From positions 1,054,001 to 1,118,000 of the forward strand of contig NW_020194585.1 in NCBI RefSeq assembly GCF_002865645.1: 64,000 nucleotides of DNA, given 5' to 3'. The position numbers and the translations under genes were made by a program. The DNA is from Hyaloscypha bicolor E (taxonomy: Eukaryota > Ascomycota > Leotiomycetes > Helotiales > Hyaloscyphaceae). This document shows, in pieces, positions 1 through 13,724 of the stretch (the first letter of the stretch is position 1; each line of letters begins with the position of its first letter). The notes beneath the pieces are model-generated. The model was given only the letters and a program-made list of their open reading frames with translations. It was not told the DNA's origin and did not search any database.

Positions 1-3000
1 GCGGAGGAGGATTTCCCAGGGAAGGAAGAGAGGTCCATTCCTAAACCAGGCAGTGGGAAATCAGCCGACGACGACGAGATATCCAGAAGTTATGTGCAGA
101 TCACCTCGCCAACATCAAGCATCCTTACCTCTCTTCCTGCAAGTCAGGTAAGCCTGCCCAAAAATGCTCCGCTCGGTCACAGAGGATCGACTCCACTTCA
201 AGGCGGAACTCAAGCAGCAATTTCATCTGCCAACTCTATCGAAGAAAACGTTCATGTCCCGGGAGCAATGACTTATGAGGGACGTTCTCTGCGGCAGAGG
301 AATCCTATTCAACTCCACCCTTACATTGTGGAGCAGGAAAAGTACCGCCAGACGTTGAAAGCACGGGGCATTGCACCAATGAGAATTGCCCTTTCCCAGG
401 ATGAATCGCATCGCAAGTCTCGTCAAACTGCTTCACCGGAACTCGATTCGCAAGAGAAAGACTCACAAGATGCCACTGAAACGGGAGATAGCCAGCCGAT
501 GGATTTCGATTGGGACCCGCTACTTTCGTCATCTCCCCTGAGGCCAGCTGAGAACGGCGCCGCGGCCAGTGCAGAGGGCAACGAGCATACCGCGACAGAT
601 AATGATGAGGGAGATGACGAAGATGAGGAATTTCCCGACATTGATGAGTTACTTTCAACTCGGCTACCCTTGCTACACCCAAACGGACCCAGACGTCGAA
701 TCAAATCCTACTTGACCAAGCAAAAAGTCCAAGTGTTGTCCAGGGCTCAAAACGAACGCAAGGGGAATCTGGTTCGTAAGGGTCCTTCGAGCAGCGTCTT
801 CGGCGTCCCCGCCTCGCCACCTGCAACGAGTTCTCCATTTCCAATGACCTCGCATGGGTCCGCATCCTCCAGGTCTCACGCAAAGTCGAGATCCTTGAAA
901 GAGTCAACTCAGACCATCTCAGCTCAGACCAATATCAATACAGACAAACTTGCAGACCTCCCAACGCCAGCAACAAGCGCTGCAAAGCCAATTCCAGTAC
1001 TAGTGGACTCAGATTCCGAAGACGAACTCGCTGGCGAGCAAAGGGCCACTTCTTCGGATGAATCAATCCAGATCCGGAAAGTGAGCAAAAAGATTCGAGG
1101 TGTTTTACCTGCTTCACATCTTCGGTTAGATTATCAGCAAATAAAGCCTCAAGCTTCAGGCCGGGGTCATCGAGACGGTTTCAGTGTTTCGCCAGTCAGG
1201 ACAGAACCTCGCCGTGGTGTCGCTCTTCCTAGGGCTTATGGGCCTTTGCAAAGTCCGTTAGCCTCAACCGGGCCTGGATTTGATTTCCTTTCGAGTGATT
1301 CTGACCAGGATGAGGAGGGAAATAGAGAGGGGGGCTTCATTTTTGAGGACAATCCTTCGTCGCCGTTGGACAGCCTATTCAGCAAATCTCGCCTGGGATT
1401 CGCGGAGGAGGATGATCGAATTGATGCCATGCTGCCACCCCGCAAACGACAGTCAACGAGCTCCAAGACTCGTCAGCGCAAAAGGAGCCGTGTTGGATCC
1501 AGCACACTATTTCAAGCGATAAACAAGCCATCTACCCATCAGCCAAAAATCACCGAACACCTTCACCGCACTCAACAGTCTGGGTCTCGGTCCAAAAGCT
1601 CCAAAAGAGCAAAGAAATCGGTATTAGCTCTTGGCAGTCAGAATGACGATAGATTAAGCCTCCCAAGAGAACCCCCGCCTCCAAGACTGAGTATCCTTGA
1701 TGTTTTCGATGTCCATAGGAAAGTCGCTCAGAGTGCACCTCAGTTTATCAGGATTGCTGCTCGTACTTCTCGCTCTAAAGTAGGGCAGGGCAGGCAAAGC
1801 CCTTCCAGAAAGTTCATCCGGTTGGCAAATCGTGAGGATACACATGATGCGCAGTCGGTATTAGAGGACTGGAGAGAAGGAAGGATTGTATCGAAGACCC
1901 CAGACAGCCTTGCCCCACCCTCTGACCAAGTCTCGGTGCGTTCTTTAAAGGAAATTGAGAACAACAGACAGACAACATTCCAACCTCCAATTTTCAAATT
2001 GAAGCAACATCCACGGATCTCAAACACCGGAGGTGTGGGTATCCGACGCAAACTCGTCATTTCGAGAGGCAAGCAACGATCAATGAATGCTTTTGTTACC
2101 AGAGCACAAGGAACCACTCAAGATCCAAATATATTTCCGAGACAAGAACGCGCGATCTCAGAGGGGCTGCGAAAGGGAAAGCCTCGATACGTGCCTCCTG
2201 CCGGACGCTTTGCCCAGCTTGAGTCATCGGAAATACGAAATACTCTCCAGCATTCAGCCAGTGCGTTCAGGTCCACAAAGAAGACCCTCGATGCCCTTTA
2301 TAGGATCTCTCGGAAGCAGCCCGTTCCCCAAGCCAATCTCCAGCTCAGTCGCTTCCTTGCAGATGAAGATGTGGTCCGTCCTTCCGTGGAACTAAGGAAA
2401 GCAGTTGGCGATACGAAGCCTGGTGTGGGTGTGACATCTCAGAAATCCAGGGATATTAAGCGCAACAGGTCAAGGCGCAAGAAGAGATTACCACAGCGGC
2501 TGGATGCAGGCGCAGCGGTCTATCGACAGCCTAGTGACCCTTTGATCTTGGAGTTTCTCGTGCCAGCGACCGAGCGTGAAAATAAAATCGTTGAGGGTCG
2601 TAAGCTGTTAGGTTTGGCTAAGTTTGGGACAACTTATCCGCTTCATTTTGATGTCTTCCCATTGCAGCCTGGTGTGTTCTTCCATGAGAATACATTCATC
2701 GGGAGTGGGCGTCTGTCTAAGGCCCTGCAGAGGGCTGGAGATATTTACCCTCGAAGCATCCGCTCACAAATATCTTTTGTGCTTGCTGGTAAAACCTTCA
2801 CCTGGTGCCAATGGAACGAAGACGTGTCGTCCGAGATAGGCTTGTGTTTCGACTGGCTTGTGGACCAGCTGGCATCCAAGAGTCCGCCTCCGTCGTCTCC
2901 TTCCACAGTAGATGCTGCTCACGTCACCAGTTCTATCCTGGAATATGTGCACCACCATCTCAGCTTTGATAGTACTGATGATGTGAAGAATTTTTTGTGT

Positions 3001-6000
3001 CGGATGATTGAAATATTGCAAGATGCTTTCTCCCGCCTTGAGAGTGCTGGAGACGATTTCAACCATTCAGAGATCAGAGCTTGGATCGAAGTCGCGTCTA
3101 TGTTCATGTTAATTCTGTTGGAGCTTCTTCGAATTGCTCGTTCTCGGAATGAGGACTCTGTGGCTTACCAGCTAGAGGATTTGATGAAGAGGAGCGCTAC
3201 GCGATGTGTCAGGGATCTTCTGTCCCAGAACGTAGATCGTGTTCGTAACTTGTATGATGACCTGCAATACCTTTCGTTCAGGGAAGGCGGCATAAAGAGT
3301 AACGAGTATATAGTTCAAGGGTGGGTGATTGTCATGAAGGTCCTGGAGGCGGCACAAATCTCAAGGGGATCTTTTTGGGATGTTGTCAATCCGCAAATGG
3401 TCACTACCAATATGAAGAACGTCAGTGATGCTCGAATGATGGAGAAGCTTTGGTACTCGATGTTTTCTCTTCTTCCTCTATGCGAATTCGATGAATTTGG
3501 AGTGGTTATCGAGGGCCGCAGACAAAAGGTGTCATTCGACAACTGGTCTTTACCACAACAACTGTTAAAGAGGGTCTTTGCGCTCTACCACGCCGACTCG
3601 AGGCAATCTCCTGGCTTTAATGATTACTGCCAGGGTATTGTCAGTCGCTGTCATTATCTGATGGTCGAATGGGGCTGGTGGAACTGCAGTGGAGTGATCG
3701 GTACCTTGTTCGACTTCTTTGGTTCTCACAATCTCGCCCATCTCCGTAACGAGGAGGCGTACGCATCGCCACGCTTCTTGCAAGAACTCAACACTGAACC
3801 TAAATTAACGCTTGAAGCTGAGGACCGCTGCTTTCACATATTCCTCAAAATCGTTGCTCTTGCAATCAGGCACTTTGAACAGGTCGGTGACGGCAAGAGT
3901 ATTCGAAATCTGGTTGCTCGCTTGCTGCCAAACCACAACAGACAATACCCCAAAGAGGAGTCCATCCATCAACGAGATTTGGCTTCCTTGCGCAACCATC
4001 ACGACCTTCTTTGCACTCTCTACTGGGCAGCGCCACCACAACATCGACTATCGCCTACGCTAATTCAGGAGCTTGTTGTTGCTGATAATTCACACAAAGA
4101 GGCGTGTCTAATCAACCTCAGGGCCTGGGAGCAGCTCGCAAGCTTTGTCCTAACACATGACACTAAGCAGGAGACATACCAGCCCTTGAAGTCGTGGTAT
4201 CGAGACTTCTTCAGCAAACTGGTTGAACAATATTTGCGAGTCGAGAGCGAAATTCGAGACCAAGCCCGCGCGCTACAAGGGACGAACGAGCAAGCACCAC
4301 AGGAAAAGCAGCTACAAGAAGTAATTATGACGAACAGAGAGACTCTGAAGGTCACGCTATGCACGTTCGTAAAGGGCATCACTTGTCGAATCGAAGGAGC
4401 CCATTATCCCACAGGTTGGATGAACGCATTTGAAACATGTGAGTCTCGTCCTCTGATCTAATGTCCCCGTGCTGATTCTTGCGCAGTGCCTCTGGAGAAG
4501 GCGTTGGCTCTCCTTAAGGTTGATACACACAGCAGATCGTCTCATGCCTTACTCCACGCCTGCGTTGAAGTCGTCAACTCGTACATAGATCAAGTCGACG
4601 TGCGAGCTCTGTTGACTCAAGACGAAGATGGTATCAGCCCGACAACCGATGAAGCAGTGGCCTTTCTCGAGAAAAGTTTATTGCTTCCATTTCGTTCGTT
4701 GGTAAATCATTATCTAGATGCCACGTTGCCCTTGTCCGTTCACAACAACATCTATTTCGCCAACGAACTATACGAAGAGTTGATTGCTTGTTGGGCCCGT
4801 TTCGTAGCGCTCGTGACAGATAAATGGGAACAACAGGGCTACAGTTATGTAGGTATTGCTTGAATCATTCTTTCACATCTGCTAACTTTACTCCAGTCTC
4901 TGATTGATAACGGATTTGTCGGAAACGGACCAAATGCAGTCTTTAAGAATCGATCTACGAATGGCTCAGAGGCTCGTTACTGGCCATATTTTCTTACGAA
5001 ACTTCTCGAGTACAAGAAAACGGATGTAGTCAAATTATACGGCCTCAATCGAATCTTCAACTTTGAAGTAGAGTGGCTCCTGAATCTTAGTGGTCCTAAG
5101 CCATCGTTCGAATCCGAATTCACACATCAACTTCAGAAGAGAGGCTTTTCTTTGAGCACAGAAATCTCGCGCAAATGGGCCCCCTCTCAAAAGCTTCGCG
5201 GTAACGTTCTCGCTTGGGCACCAGAAGACACAGTTGACTGACAAGACACAGGTGCGATTGGCACTATGGGGCGGGACATGCAAGAAATGACGAAAGAGAT
5301 GACATACAAAAGTGCTAAACAGAAAGCCATGTATAATTTCCTGCTGGTTGAAGTTATGAAGAACATGCAAAAGCATCTCGAGGCAATGGATCCCCCCACT
5401 GGATCAAATTACGAAGTCTATCTCAAAATCGTGCAGGCCGTGGCTGCGACGATCAGACGTCACGGTACAGACATATGCCAACTGTCGCGCTTCTTCCTGG
5501 TTCCTTCCCGCCATTATCGACCCCCCGAAGGCGATCCCGAGTTTTATACACAGGGCATTCTCAAATATTGCAGTCACTTCGGTCTCCGACTCAAACAGAC
5601 TTCCTTTGAGCTTTTCTATTACCTTCTTGGCGGCTGGAAGAAAGCCTTGGTTTCTGGAGAGGCGAAAATGCACGAACACAGAAGACATATCAAGAGAGCC
5701 ATGAAAGAGACTGACTTCATGCTCTTTCTCCTGAACGATTTCGTCCCAGCTATCATCCAAACGGGCTTCAGGCATCTATGGAGTCGAGCGAACATGATGT
5801 ATGCGGCATATCTTCCCCGCTTGGCCGATAAAATTGGAGACTACCTCAATGGCGACAAAGCTCTCGCTCAACCCATTTTCGAAAAAGTGATGAACCTACT
5901 TCGAATCATCATGAATTGTTTGCTAGCCAGGTACGAACATACGGTGCAGCTGAGGTTCCCATTTCCAAAGGCAGAAGAGAGAACCGTCAGAAGTATGGCT

Positions 6001-6423
6001 TGCCTCTTCTGGCTGGAGGTCACTCCTCACCTCGAAAACTATGTGCGAAGAGTCAGCAAGGAAGAGTCCTTGCAGGAACTGAACCAGCCATACCTTCGCT
6101 ACCTGGAGCGCATGGACGACCGTTTGGATCCCCCACATGAGTGTAAACAAGACTGGATGATCCCACTATGGCCTGTCGAAGAGGGAAAGTGCCGTGCCGG
6201 CTTTGAGAAGGCTCTGGAGGATGACATCAGAGATAATATCCTGATCGAAGGTAGCAGAGGAGCGATTACGATTGGCAGGGAGGCTCATTGGGTTGAGCTG
6301 TCCTCTTACGATGAGTGGATTCCTACTTTCGAGCATGTCCTTCAGTATGGGCGCATAGGCCGACATGCCACTATTCCGGGAGTCGAAAACAACGAGATCA
6401 TGAATCCAGAGTTCGTTTTCTGA
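1..6423 (+). CDS. mms22: Mms22/Mus7-family DNA repair and replication-fork protein (5' partial)
   Basis: The reading frame is already open at base 1, so the true start lies upstream. Four exons: 1-4438, 4487-4848, 4897-5200, 5252-6423; introns of 48, 48 and 51 nt; at least 2,091 residues. The first ~900 residues are low complexity, rich in Ser, Pro, Arg and acidic stretches, as expected for a disordered N-terminus. A short conserved motif, LPASHLRLD, lies near residue 370 of the visible part and is what I associate with fungal Mus7/Mms22 proteins. The C-terminal ~1,200 residues are helical and rich in Leu and aromatics, without catalytic motifs, like a scaffold. Known family role: with the Rtt101/Mms1 cullin ligase it supports homologous recombination at stalled forks in the nucleus. 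Exon phases join perfectly to the stop at 6421. The family call rests on recalled motifs and overall architecture. Confidence 0.8.
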
Positions 6424-6874
6424 GCACTCACACCCCGGTCATCATAGTGTAAAGAATGGATGCGACTTGTCGATGACAGGAATCAAAGCCGTAGGATAGT
6501 CAGAGTATGTATGTATGGATAGTTATGAATGAATAAAGAAAACATTACAACGTCCGAGGATATTCGAACAGTGTAGGTCGACCTTGGCTACCGCCTTTTA
6601 TGACTTTCTGACGCTGCGAGGGGGCTAAAGGCCCCGTAAGGAAGATAAATTGCAGCCATATTATGTGTTGGTACAAGTACATTCTGTGGTGGGTGGTCGG
6701 TCAAAGTCGAGTGCGGTTGGCCTGCACGTGTTCCATCTCCACAATTTTTGGGCTCGGCCGCAGAGCCGCAATCGCGATTTCCAATTATTTTCAAGCTCCA
6801 ACGATCCAGCTCCCAGCACTCGACCCCGGCCATCTGTCTTCAACGCCGCGCTCTCCAGCGCAATTTTCCACCGA
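6424..6874. other. Intergenic: mms22 3' end and AAA ATPase promoter
   Basis: The first ~150 bp are the mms22 3' flank (AT-rich, AATAAA-like 'gaataaagaaaac' near 6531). The rest is upstream of the next ATG at 6875. No further gene is seen. A frame upstream of 6875 stays open but has no ATG. Confidence 0.6.
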
Positions 6875-9800
6875 ATGCATGCCGCAGCATTCAATGCCCT
6901 GCGTGCGGCTCACAGACCCATATCGAGGGCCGCCTGTCGAATTGTCCCCGGTTCCAGATGTTCCCTTCCTCGTCGAAGCCGAAACTTTCATCGCTCGGCA
7001 GTAGCGTATCGAATACCCGATGGCACACCTGTGCCTACCAATACGGAGAATGCATCGCCACAGAGCTCGGAGCTGGATGAGTCGAAAGCGGATGAGGAGA
7101 CGACTGAAACTACAGAAAATTCGGCAGAGGCAGACAACGCTCCCGCTCCCATAAGAAGGAATGGCAAGACTGTCTCTGGCCGAGCCAGAGGAAATCGCTC
7201 TAGACAGCCGGAAGGAGTGCCACCTTTTATTCTTCCGGAATCGTTCTTGGAGAGCAATGTCATGCTAGCTGGAGATTTGGTGAAAGAATCACTCGCAATA
7301 GTGAAGGGCAAAGAAGCCATATCCGGAGCCGATGACCCAGAGCTTAAGATTTCTGTTGAGACAGAGAATCAGTCTGCCGAGGAACTGGATAGTGGATCAA
7401 GTCCTACTCCTAAGTATGGCATAAATTCCGACATTTATACAGAAATCTGTGCCACGCTGCGGGCTGGTCTGGCTCTACGGCCCCCAAAGAACTCGAACTC
7501 AAATCTAATACCTAGACCCATCAGTAAGATTTATTTTCTTAATGTGCTGACTTCTATATGGGATCACTAAATTAACTGCACCGGATTATCAACGTCCTGA
7601 GTCAAGTTGGTTTAACCTTCCCTGGATTTGGATGAAGTCCAAATATTCTTGAAATCTGAGATGTTCAAAGGGGCTAGCTTTTCCAATGTACGAATTCGAC
7701 CAGGCTTTTTGAGGGGAGGTATTCGGAGTGTCCAACTTGACTTGAGATATAGAAAATCAGGGCAGCCCTTTTTCCATCGCGGGCCCGTGCTTTCCCCAGA
7801 CAGTTCTGAAGCTGTCAGCCCCCTCACTATTTTGGAGGTTTATTGTAGCACTGCTGATTTTATTGTACAGCGGTATTACAGTGTCCAATTGATGGCGGAA
7901 GTTCTTACCTGGACGCCATCGTCGAAAAGGTATCAGAACAATTGGGTGCAGATCTTATTCGTCTCGACTCGCAAGATCTTGCACAACTTGTTGGGCCATA
8001 TTTAGATGAGAATATTGCTTGGAATTTGACCGGAAGCTCTCTCCTCGGGTATGAAGCGCATAGACAAGCGGGTAAACTTGAAGAATACGATAGCAGCAAG
8101 GAAGCACAAGAGATGGATGCCGAGGAAGCAGAGGGGGAGGAGGATGCAGCCCCAGGATTCGTGAGGTCGGCAAAGGCTGGAGAGTCGAGCAAGCGCATAA
8201 TGTCAGCCATCTTCACTGCGTTACAACCCAATTCCTTACGCTCAAACCGCCCGAAGATGTACGGCCCGTTCAGCGTCTCGAATCCAAACGCTCTATTAGA
8301 AGGCACTCTTTTTGATAACAGCAAAGATTCCCCGCAAGGAAAAGCAACAAGTCCTGTTGGTTTCCAAACAGACGGGTGGGACAATTTGAAGATTGCAACA
8401 GCATTCGAAACTTTCGTTGGTGCATCAGACTTAAAACGTGCTCGTACTCCAGACAAAACTGAGGAGCCACTAGAGGCTGCGTCAGACGATCAGTCGAGAA
8501 ATGTCATTGTACAGCTCTCAGACTACAAGGAGATGATGATGACTCTTGAAGGAGCAGAGTTGATTGGGAGGCTTCGCGAAGTTGTAAATAAGAAATGGAG
8601 GTCTGGAAAGAACATCATTCTGGTTGGAACGACGGCCATGATAAATGATGATGCAGAGCCAGCCCTTCTCAAATCAGAAATTCAGCGTTTGCAGTCAGAT
8701 ATCGGAGGCGGCCAGCAAAGGACAATATTCGTGCCTCCCGAACGAGGAGTAGGACAAGATGCGGCGATCAACATTGATGAGAAGACTCGCATCAAAAGGA
8801 TCAACCTCAGGCATATCGAGGACATGATCCTGAAGCTCTCCGAAGGCACTCAACACCTTTCGCCAGCAGTCGTAGATCTAGAGAAAGATCTTGACACTGC
8901 CACGGTTTTCTCTGAAGGTCTTGAGGATGCTGTTTTCACGTATGCCAGGGTCCACAGGATTGCCATTACCATTCTAGGGCTCGAAGCTTACTTGAGCAAA
9001 GTTGATGGGCCTATATTGTCCAAAGCCCTGAAAGTTCTTTCGGCCAGTGACGAAGTCAAATTTGCTTGGGGGCAAGAAGAATTGAAGGAAGAAGACGCAC
9101 AGGTGGAGGAAGTGCTGACCGATATTGATGCAGCACAAAAGAAAGCCAAGGATAGGCTCAAGGAGATTTCAAAGAAATGCAACCGACAGGAGAAGAAGTT
9201 ACTCAGTGGTGTTGTCCTTCCCAATGATATCAAAACCACTTGGGATGATATACGCGCCCCAAAAGAGACCATCGAAGCCACGAAGACACTGACCACCCTG
9301 TCCTTGATTCGACCTGAAGCCTTCACTTACGGCGTGTTAGCCACAGACAAAATTCCGGGTCTTTTACTGTATGGACCCCCTGGGACCGGGAAGACTCTCC
9401 TCGCAAAGGCCGTTGCAAAAGAGAGTGGGGCAACAGTGCTGGAAGTTAGTGGAGCTGACTTGAACGACATGTTCGTTGGTGAAGGGGAAAAGAACGTGAA
9501 GTATTTTGCCCTATTTCGCTTATCATTTCAGTTTTTGCTCCGTAAACCCTATCCTAATAACATACTGCTTGCGAGACACTATCTTGACTCCCAATTCTCC
9601 CCGTTAGGGCAAAACTGACCCGAGCTCTGATGTTTAGGGCCGTGTTCAGCTTGGCGAAGAAGCTTTCCGCAGACCGACCTTGCGTCGTATTTATTGACGA
9701 GGTATTGCTTGTTCTCATATTCATTTGCAATCTTTCCCTATCAGATCTGAGAGCGCGAGAACAGTCCAAAAAGTCGCTCGCATTTCTGAGTTTCTACAAA

Positions 9801-10772
9801 TCTTGTTGAAGTCCAGCACTAACTTGAACGCAGGCTGATGCTATTTTTACTGCCCGAGGCGAGACTAAAAGAACAGCCCATAGGTAAGGCTTGCCCACAC
9901 GTTAATTGGTGCTTGTTTTCTTTGGCATTCGAGAGCTTGGGAGTTATAGGTCCTTCTATACTCTCATTAAGAGCCACGACAGCTCCGAGCCTCACAACTC
10001 CTTTACGCCTTTCTCAATCTACTTGCTGACTTGCCACGCTTTTCTAGGGAGCTGATTAATCAGTTTTTACGGGAGTGGGATGGAATGAATAATCTCTCAG
10101 CTTTTATAATGGTAGCCACCAATCGACCCTTCGATTGTAAGTATATTTCCCCAGGCACCATTTTCGTCCTTTGAATTTGTCACGGGATATTTCTCTTTAG
10201 ATTCGTCTATTGAGAAAGAACTCATGAATCGCTTTTTCAGTTACCAGTTCTTTCTCCTTAGGCAGTACTAACGCGGTGGTCATCCAGTGGACGAAGCTGT
10301 CCTCCGCCGCCTCCCGAGGCGCCTGCTTTTAGACCTTCCGGTGGAGGCAGACAGAGAAGCAATCCTCAAGATCCACCTCAAATCAGAGATCCTCGATGAA
10401 TCAGTCTCCCTCTCCCAGCTCGCAAAAGACACCACTTTTTACTCTGGATCCGATCTGAAGAACCTCTCCGTCGCAGCAGCTTTAGCATGCATCCGAGAAG
10501 AGAACGAAGTAGCAGCCAAGCACGCTAGCGACGAACCTTACGTCTACCCCGAGAAGCGAATCCTTACGAAAGCTCATTTCGACAAAGCAATGGAGGAGAT
10601 CAGTGCCAGTATCAGTGAGGATATGAGCACGTTGACCGCGATCAGAAAATTTGATGAGAAATATGGTGATAGAAAAGGAAGGAGGAAAAAAGCTGCAGCG
10701 TTGGGCTTTGGAGGCACTACGATCGTGGAGAAGGATTCAGAGTCTGCGCGGGTGAGGAAAATGGAGGCTTGA
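6875..10772 (+). CDS. Mitochondrial AAA ATPase (Msp1/ATAD1-like AAA domain)
   Basis: Six exons: 6875-7523, 7871-9500, 9638-9701, 9834-9883, 10048-10136, 10288-10772, giving 988 residues. The first ~60 residues are Arg/Ser/Ala-rich without acidic residues, a matrix-targeting presequence. A long family-specific middle region follows. The single AAA domain has Walker A GPPGTGKT (about 717-724), Walker B VVFIDEADAIF (split by intron 3), sensor-1 Asn in MVATNRP, and arginine-finger segment [11 protein letters not shown], so it should hydrolyse ATP. The closest class I recognise is the Msp1/ATAD1 (meiotic clade) AAA domain on a long N-terminal extension found in fungal mitochondrial ATPases. The substrate is unknown; extraction or unfolding of proteins is inferred. 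Oddity: all five introns are long (347, 137, 132, 164, 151 nt), unlike the 46-60 nt norm around it, and two carry inverted repeats. Confidence 0.85.
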
Positions 10773-11491
10773 TGGTTGGTGCAAGACCTTGCATAACGCC
10801 TTCACGTCAGCTTGCTGTACCTTGTATAATTTGAATGTAACAGTAGATAGAGCTCAAAATAGACTTGATAATTGGAGAGCGTACGAGCTTGCCTCTCGCT
10901 GATTGTTCTGAACCAGCGCAGGGACTCCGAGATTGTAAGATGTTGCTGCTTCAGCCTGGGCAATTCGGAGGGCTGGATTGTTCACGATTTGACAGCAACT
11001 CCGATATTCTGGCGAACCGACAACCCTTTGGGGCATATTTGATTGGATGAAAAAGCAACCACACGTCCATCAGTACAATGCTTTTGCCATTCAAAAGACA
11101 CACACCATTGAATTGTATGATATTATTATCTTTAGGTGCGTGGCGTGGGTAATAATTGATTGAATCGATTCCACCTCGTGATCCTTGTTAGTGTGCAGAA
11201 CACCACCAACTGATTTTCCCACCAGCTGCCTGGAGGCATTTTTATAGCAGGTGAAGCCTATAATTAAATTACAGGGGCTAATCTCCTCACCACCCTTCAG
11301 CTCTGCTTTGCAGGATTAGCAGGATTTATTAGTCTAGTAGTTGTTCGACCCCTGCAAGGGGCAAACTTTAAAGGAATCAAATTTCAATAGATCTCACAAT
11401 CTGGCGCGAATAGAATACAAACCGCCATGAAATAGTAACAGAGAATGCAAGAGTTTTCCTTCTGCAGTCACATTCCCCCTCTTTCAATCGT
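10773..11491. other. Intergenic between convergent genes
   Basis: 3' flanks of the AAA ATPase (+) and HMG gene (-). No coding signal is seen. A 12-mer TTACAGGGGCTA at 11269-11280 recurs at 27476-27487, and a CCCCTGCAAGGGG near-palindrome lies near 11350-11362. Confidence 0.6.
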
Positions 11492-13724
11492 CTAATTCCT
11501 TCCAAACCCGCTTTCAACATTCCTCACGAACTCCACAACCTCAAAACCCAAACGGCGAGCAGTCTTCTCGCCCATATTGGCGCCTTCTAGAACTCTAACA
11601 ATAATGGCCGCACAGTCGCCTCGGATCTCCACTCCTCCCATCTTGTTCAGCTCGTCACGGCCGACTTTGTTCACATAGATTGTAAGATCGGGACCAACTA
11701 TTCCACGCCACAGTGTGGCCATCCACTGCCAGTGGTCGACCGGCGCATATGAGTCATTGATGGGGATACGAAGCGCGAATGTATCAGAGGTCGACAGTGA
11801 GAAACCACGTGGAACGAGGGCAATGGGAAGGACCTTTCCCTTCGCGGTGGGTGTGGCGGTGACACTGACGTCGGTTGAAGGGCGGTCGGGTGATGTGGTG
11901 ATGTATCTTGTCATCTCAACAGATTTCTTGTGCCATTCCGAGATAATGGCCAAGTAGTCAACGAATGGATCCTTTTCACCACTGTCTACCGTCGAGGCGG
12001 TTGATGGGATGGAGTTGGCCATTTCTGTGTCCACCGTCTGTGTTGCTGCAAACTTTGGGGTGGCTGTTTCCCAGGTTCTGATCTTGCAAGAGGGATCCTT
12101 GCTCAAATGCTCGTTGATGAATGCTCCAACCTCAATCAAAGTCTCTTTGTCCGGCCCTTCAACCGCAATGACGGCCCCTCGAATGTCTTGGGCTGGGCTG
12201 GTAGGACATTGTGCAAGCGGCGGAGAGATCTTGGTCAAAACCTTGATCTTATTCACGTATGGAATTGTCATAACCATAGCCTCAATACTCTTCGCTTGGA
12301 TCTCGCGAGCTTCCAGGCGCACATCTGGTCTCTGTGATGTGGCTTGGGTGGAGCTTGGAAGCTGCGTCTGCAAAGGAGGCAAACGAAGAGATTCGTCGAA
12401 GGCATCGGACCGAGTTGGGTAGCGTGCGCGTGATTGCTGGTTCATGGGTGACTGTTGCGGTGGAGGTCCCATTGTACCAGGTCGAGCCATCATGCCAGGT
12501 CCAGGGATGGGAGGTTGTCTATACCCAGCAGACATTGGCGGTGCCCCATTTCTGGCAAGGGATTGAGGCGCAGAGTAGGAAATTGGCGAATTTGCTGTGT
12601 AGCGACGTTGGTTCTCTTCGTTGAACCGGCGACGCTTCTGACCTGGAGAGGGGCTCAACAAGTCCATATCTTCATCTCTTTCACGGTGGGTTTGAAGAGG
12701 TTGCGGCGGAGGGTATTGAGCCCGTCGAAGTGTCTGTTGGTAAGGAGGCAGGCGAGGGGTGTCAATCTTCGGGTTTTGAATTTGGCCTGAATACATTGGT
12801 ATTTCAGTTTCCGTAGTTCGAGATGGGGTGAATGGTATGAGAAGTTCGTTTCGGGGGCCAGCTCCGAAAGCTGGAGTAAATGGTGTTAAGGGTGTGCTTG
12901 GCGTTGAGATATATCGTCCGTTGCACTTGGGACAGCGGACGGGGTCGTCTGCAGATGAAGAGGAAATGGGTCGTAAACCGTTTGATTTACCAGCTCGTCG
13001 AGGCTGGTATCGATAACCTGGATATTGTCGTTGATGACGTTGCTTCTCTTCCTATCCATCAAGCATCGGTCAGCCAGGTCATCTTCACATTCAAAGCAGT
13101 GTTCTATACCTCGGCCAGTCGTTTCCAATCACTCTTCACTTCAGGTGCTTGTTCTCTCCACTGTTCGCCGATGATTTTAGATATTTCAGGGTTGGCAAGT
13201 CCGGGATGTTGGGCGACGACTTGTGCTTGGTAATGTTGACGGTAAAGAATGAAGGCTACAAAGAATATCAGTTTTCGAGTCTCAGTCAAAGGAGCTTTGG
13301 GCAGGTAATAAAGGAGAAGGGGGACGCAAGTGCGATGAAGGACCAATAACACATTGAAACTGGAAAGGAGAAAGGAGAAAGGAGCCGTGGACTGCTCACC
13401 GTTTCGAGGTCTCGGAATCTTAGGATCAGGTTGACAAAGACAGACTTGTTCCCGTGTTGGATCTGATGTTGGTGGACCGTTGGTGCTCGCGCTGTTAAGA
13501 GCCAGATCTCCTATTCTGGGGTCGTTGGCACTATCAGTATTCAGCGATGCTGCTCGCTTTCGTGTCAAACGGGTCCGTGGAGAAATGGAAGCCTGTTGCT
13601 CTACGTCTTTCTCTGGAAGGGCCTGCTTCAAGGAGTCACGCCGACTTGAATCTGTTGAGATGCTCACTGGCGACCGGGGAGTGTCCAAGTTCCGCTGGCC
13701 TACCTCGATCGACGCTGCCATCAT
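11492..13724 (-). CDS. HMG-box transcription factor (MATA_HMG / Ste11-Rox1 class)
   Basis: Three exons on the minus strand: 13400-13724, 13110-13255, 11492-13051; introns of 144 and 58 nt; 676 residues. The HMG box (about residues 105-175) has RPRNAFILYRQ, then SKIIGEQWR and the C-terminal YPGYRYQPRR, typical of the SOX/MATA subclass that bends DNA in the minor groove. Intron 1 falls inside the box directly after RPRN. Downstream are a CPKC pair, long Pro/Gln-rich disordered stretches and a second conserved segment of ~220 residues near the C-terminus. Known relatives control mating, hypoxia or morphology genes; which of these applies cannot be told. It acts in the nucleus. The start at 13724 is an ATG in a tandem ATG-ATG with open 5' sequence above it. 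Confidence 0.85.
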
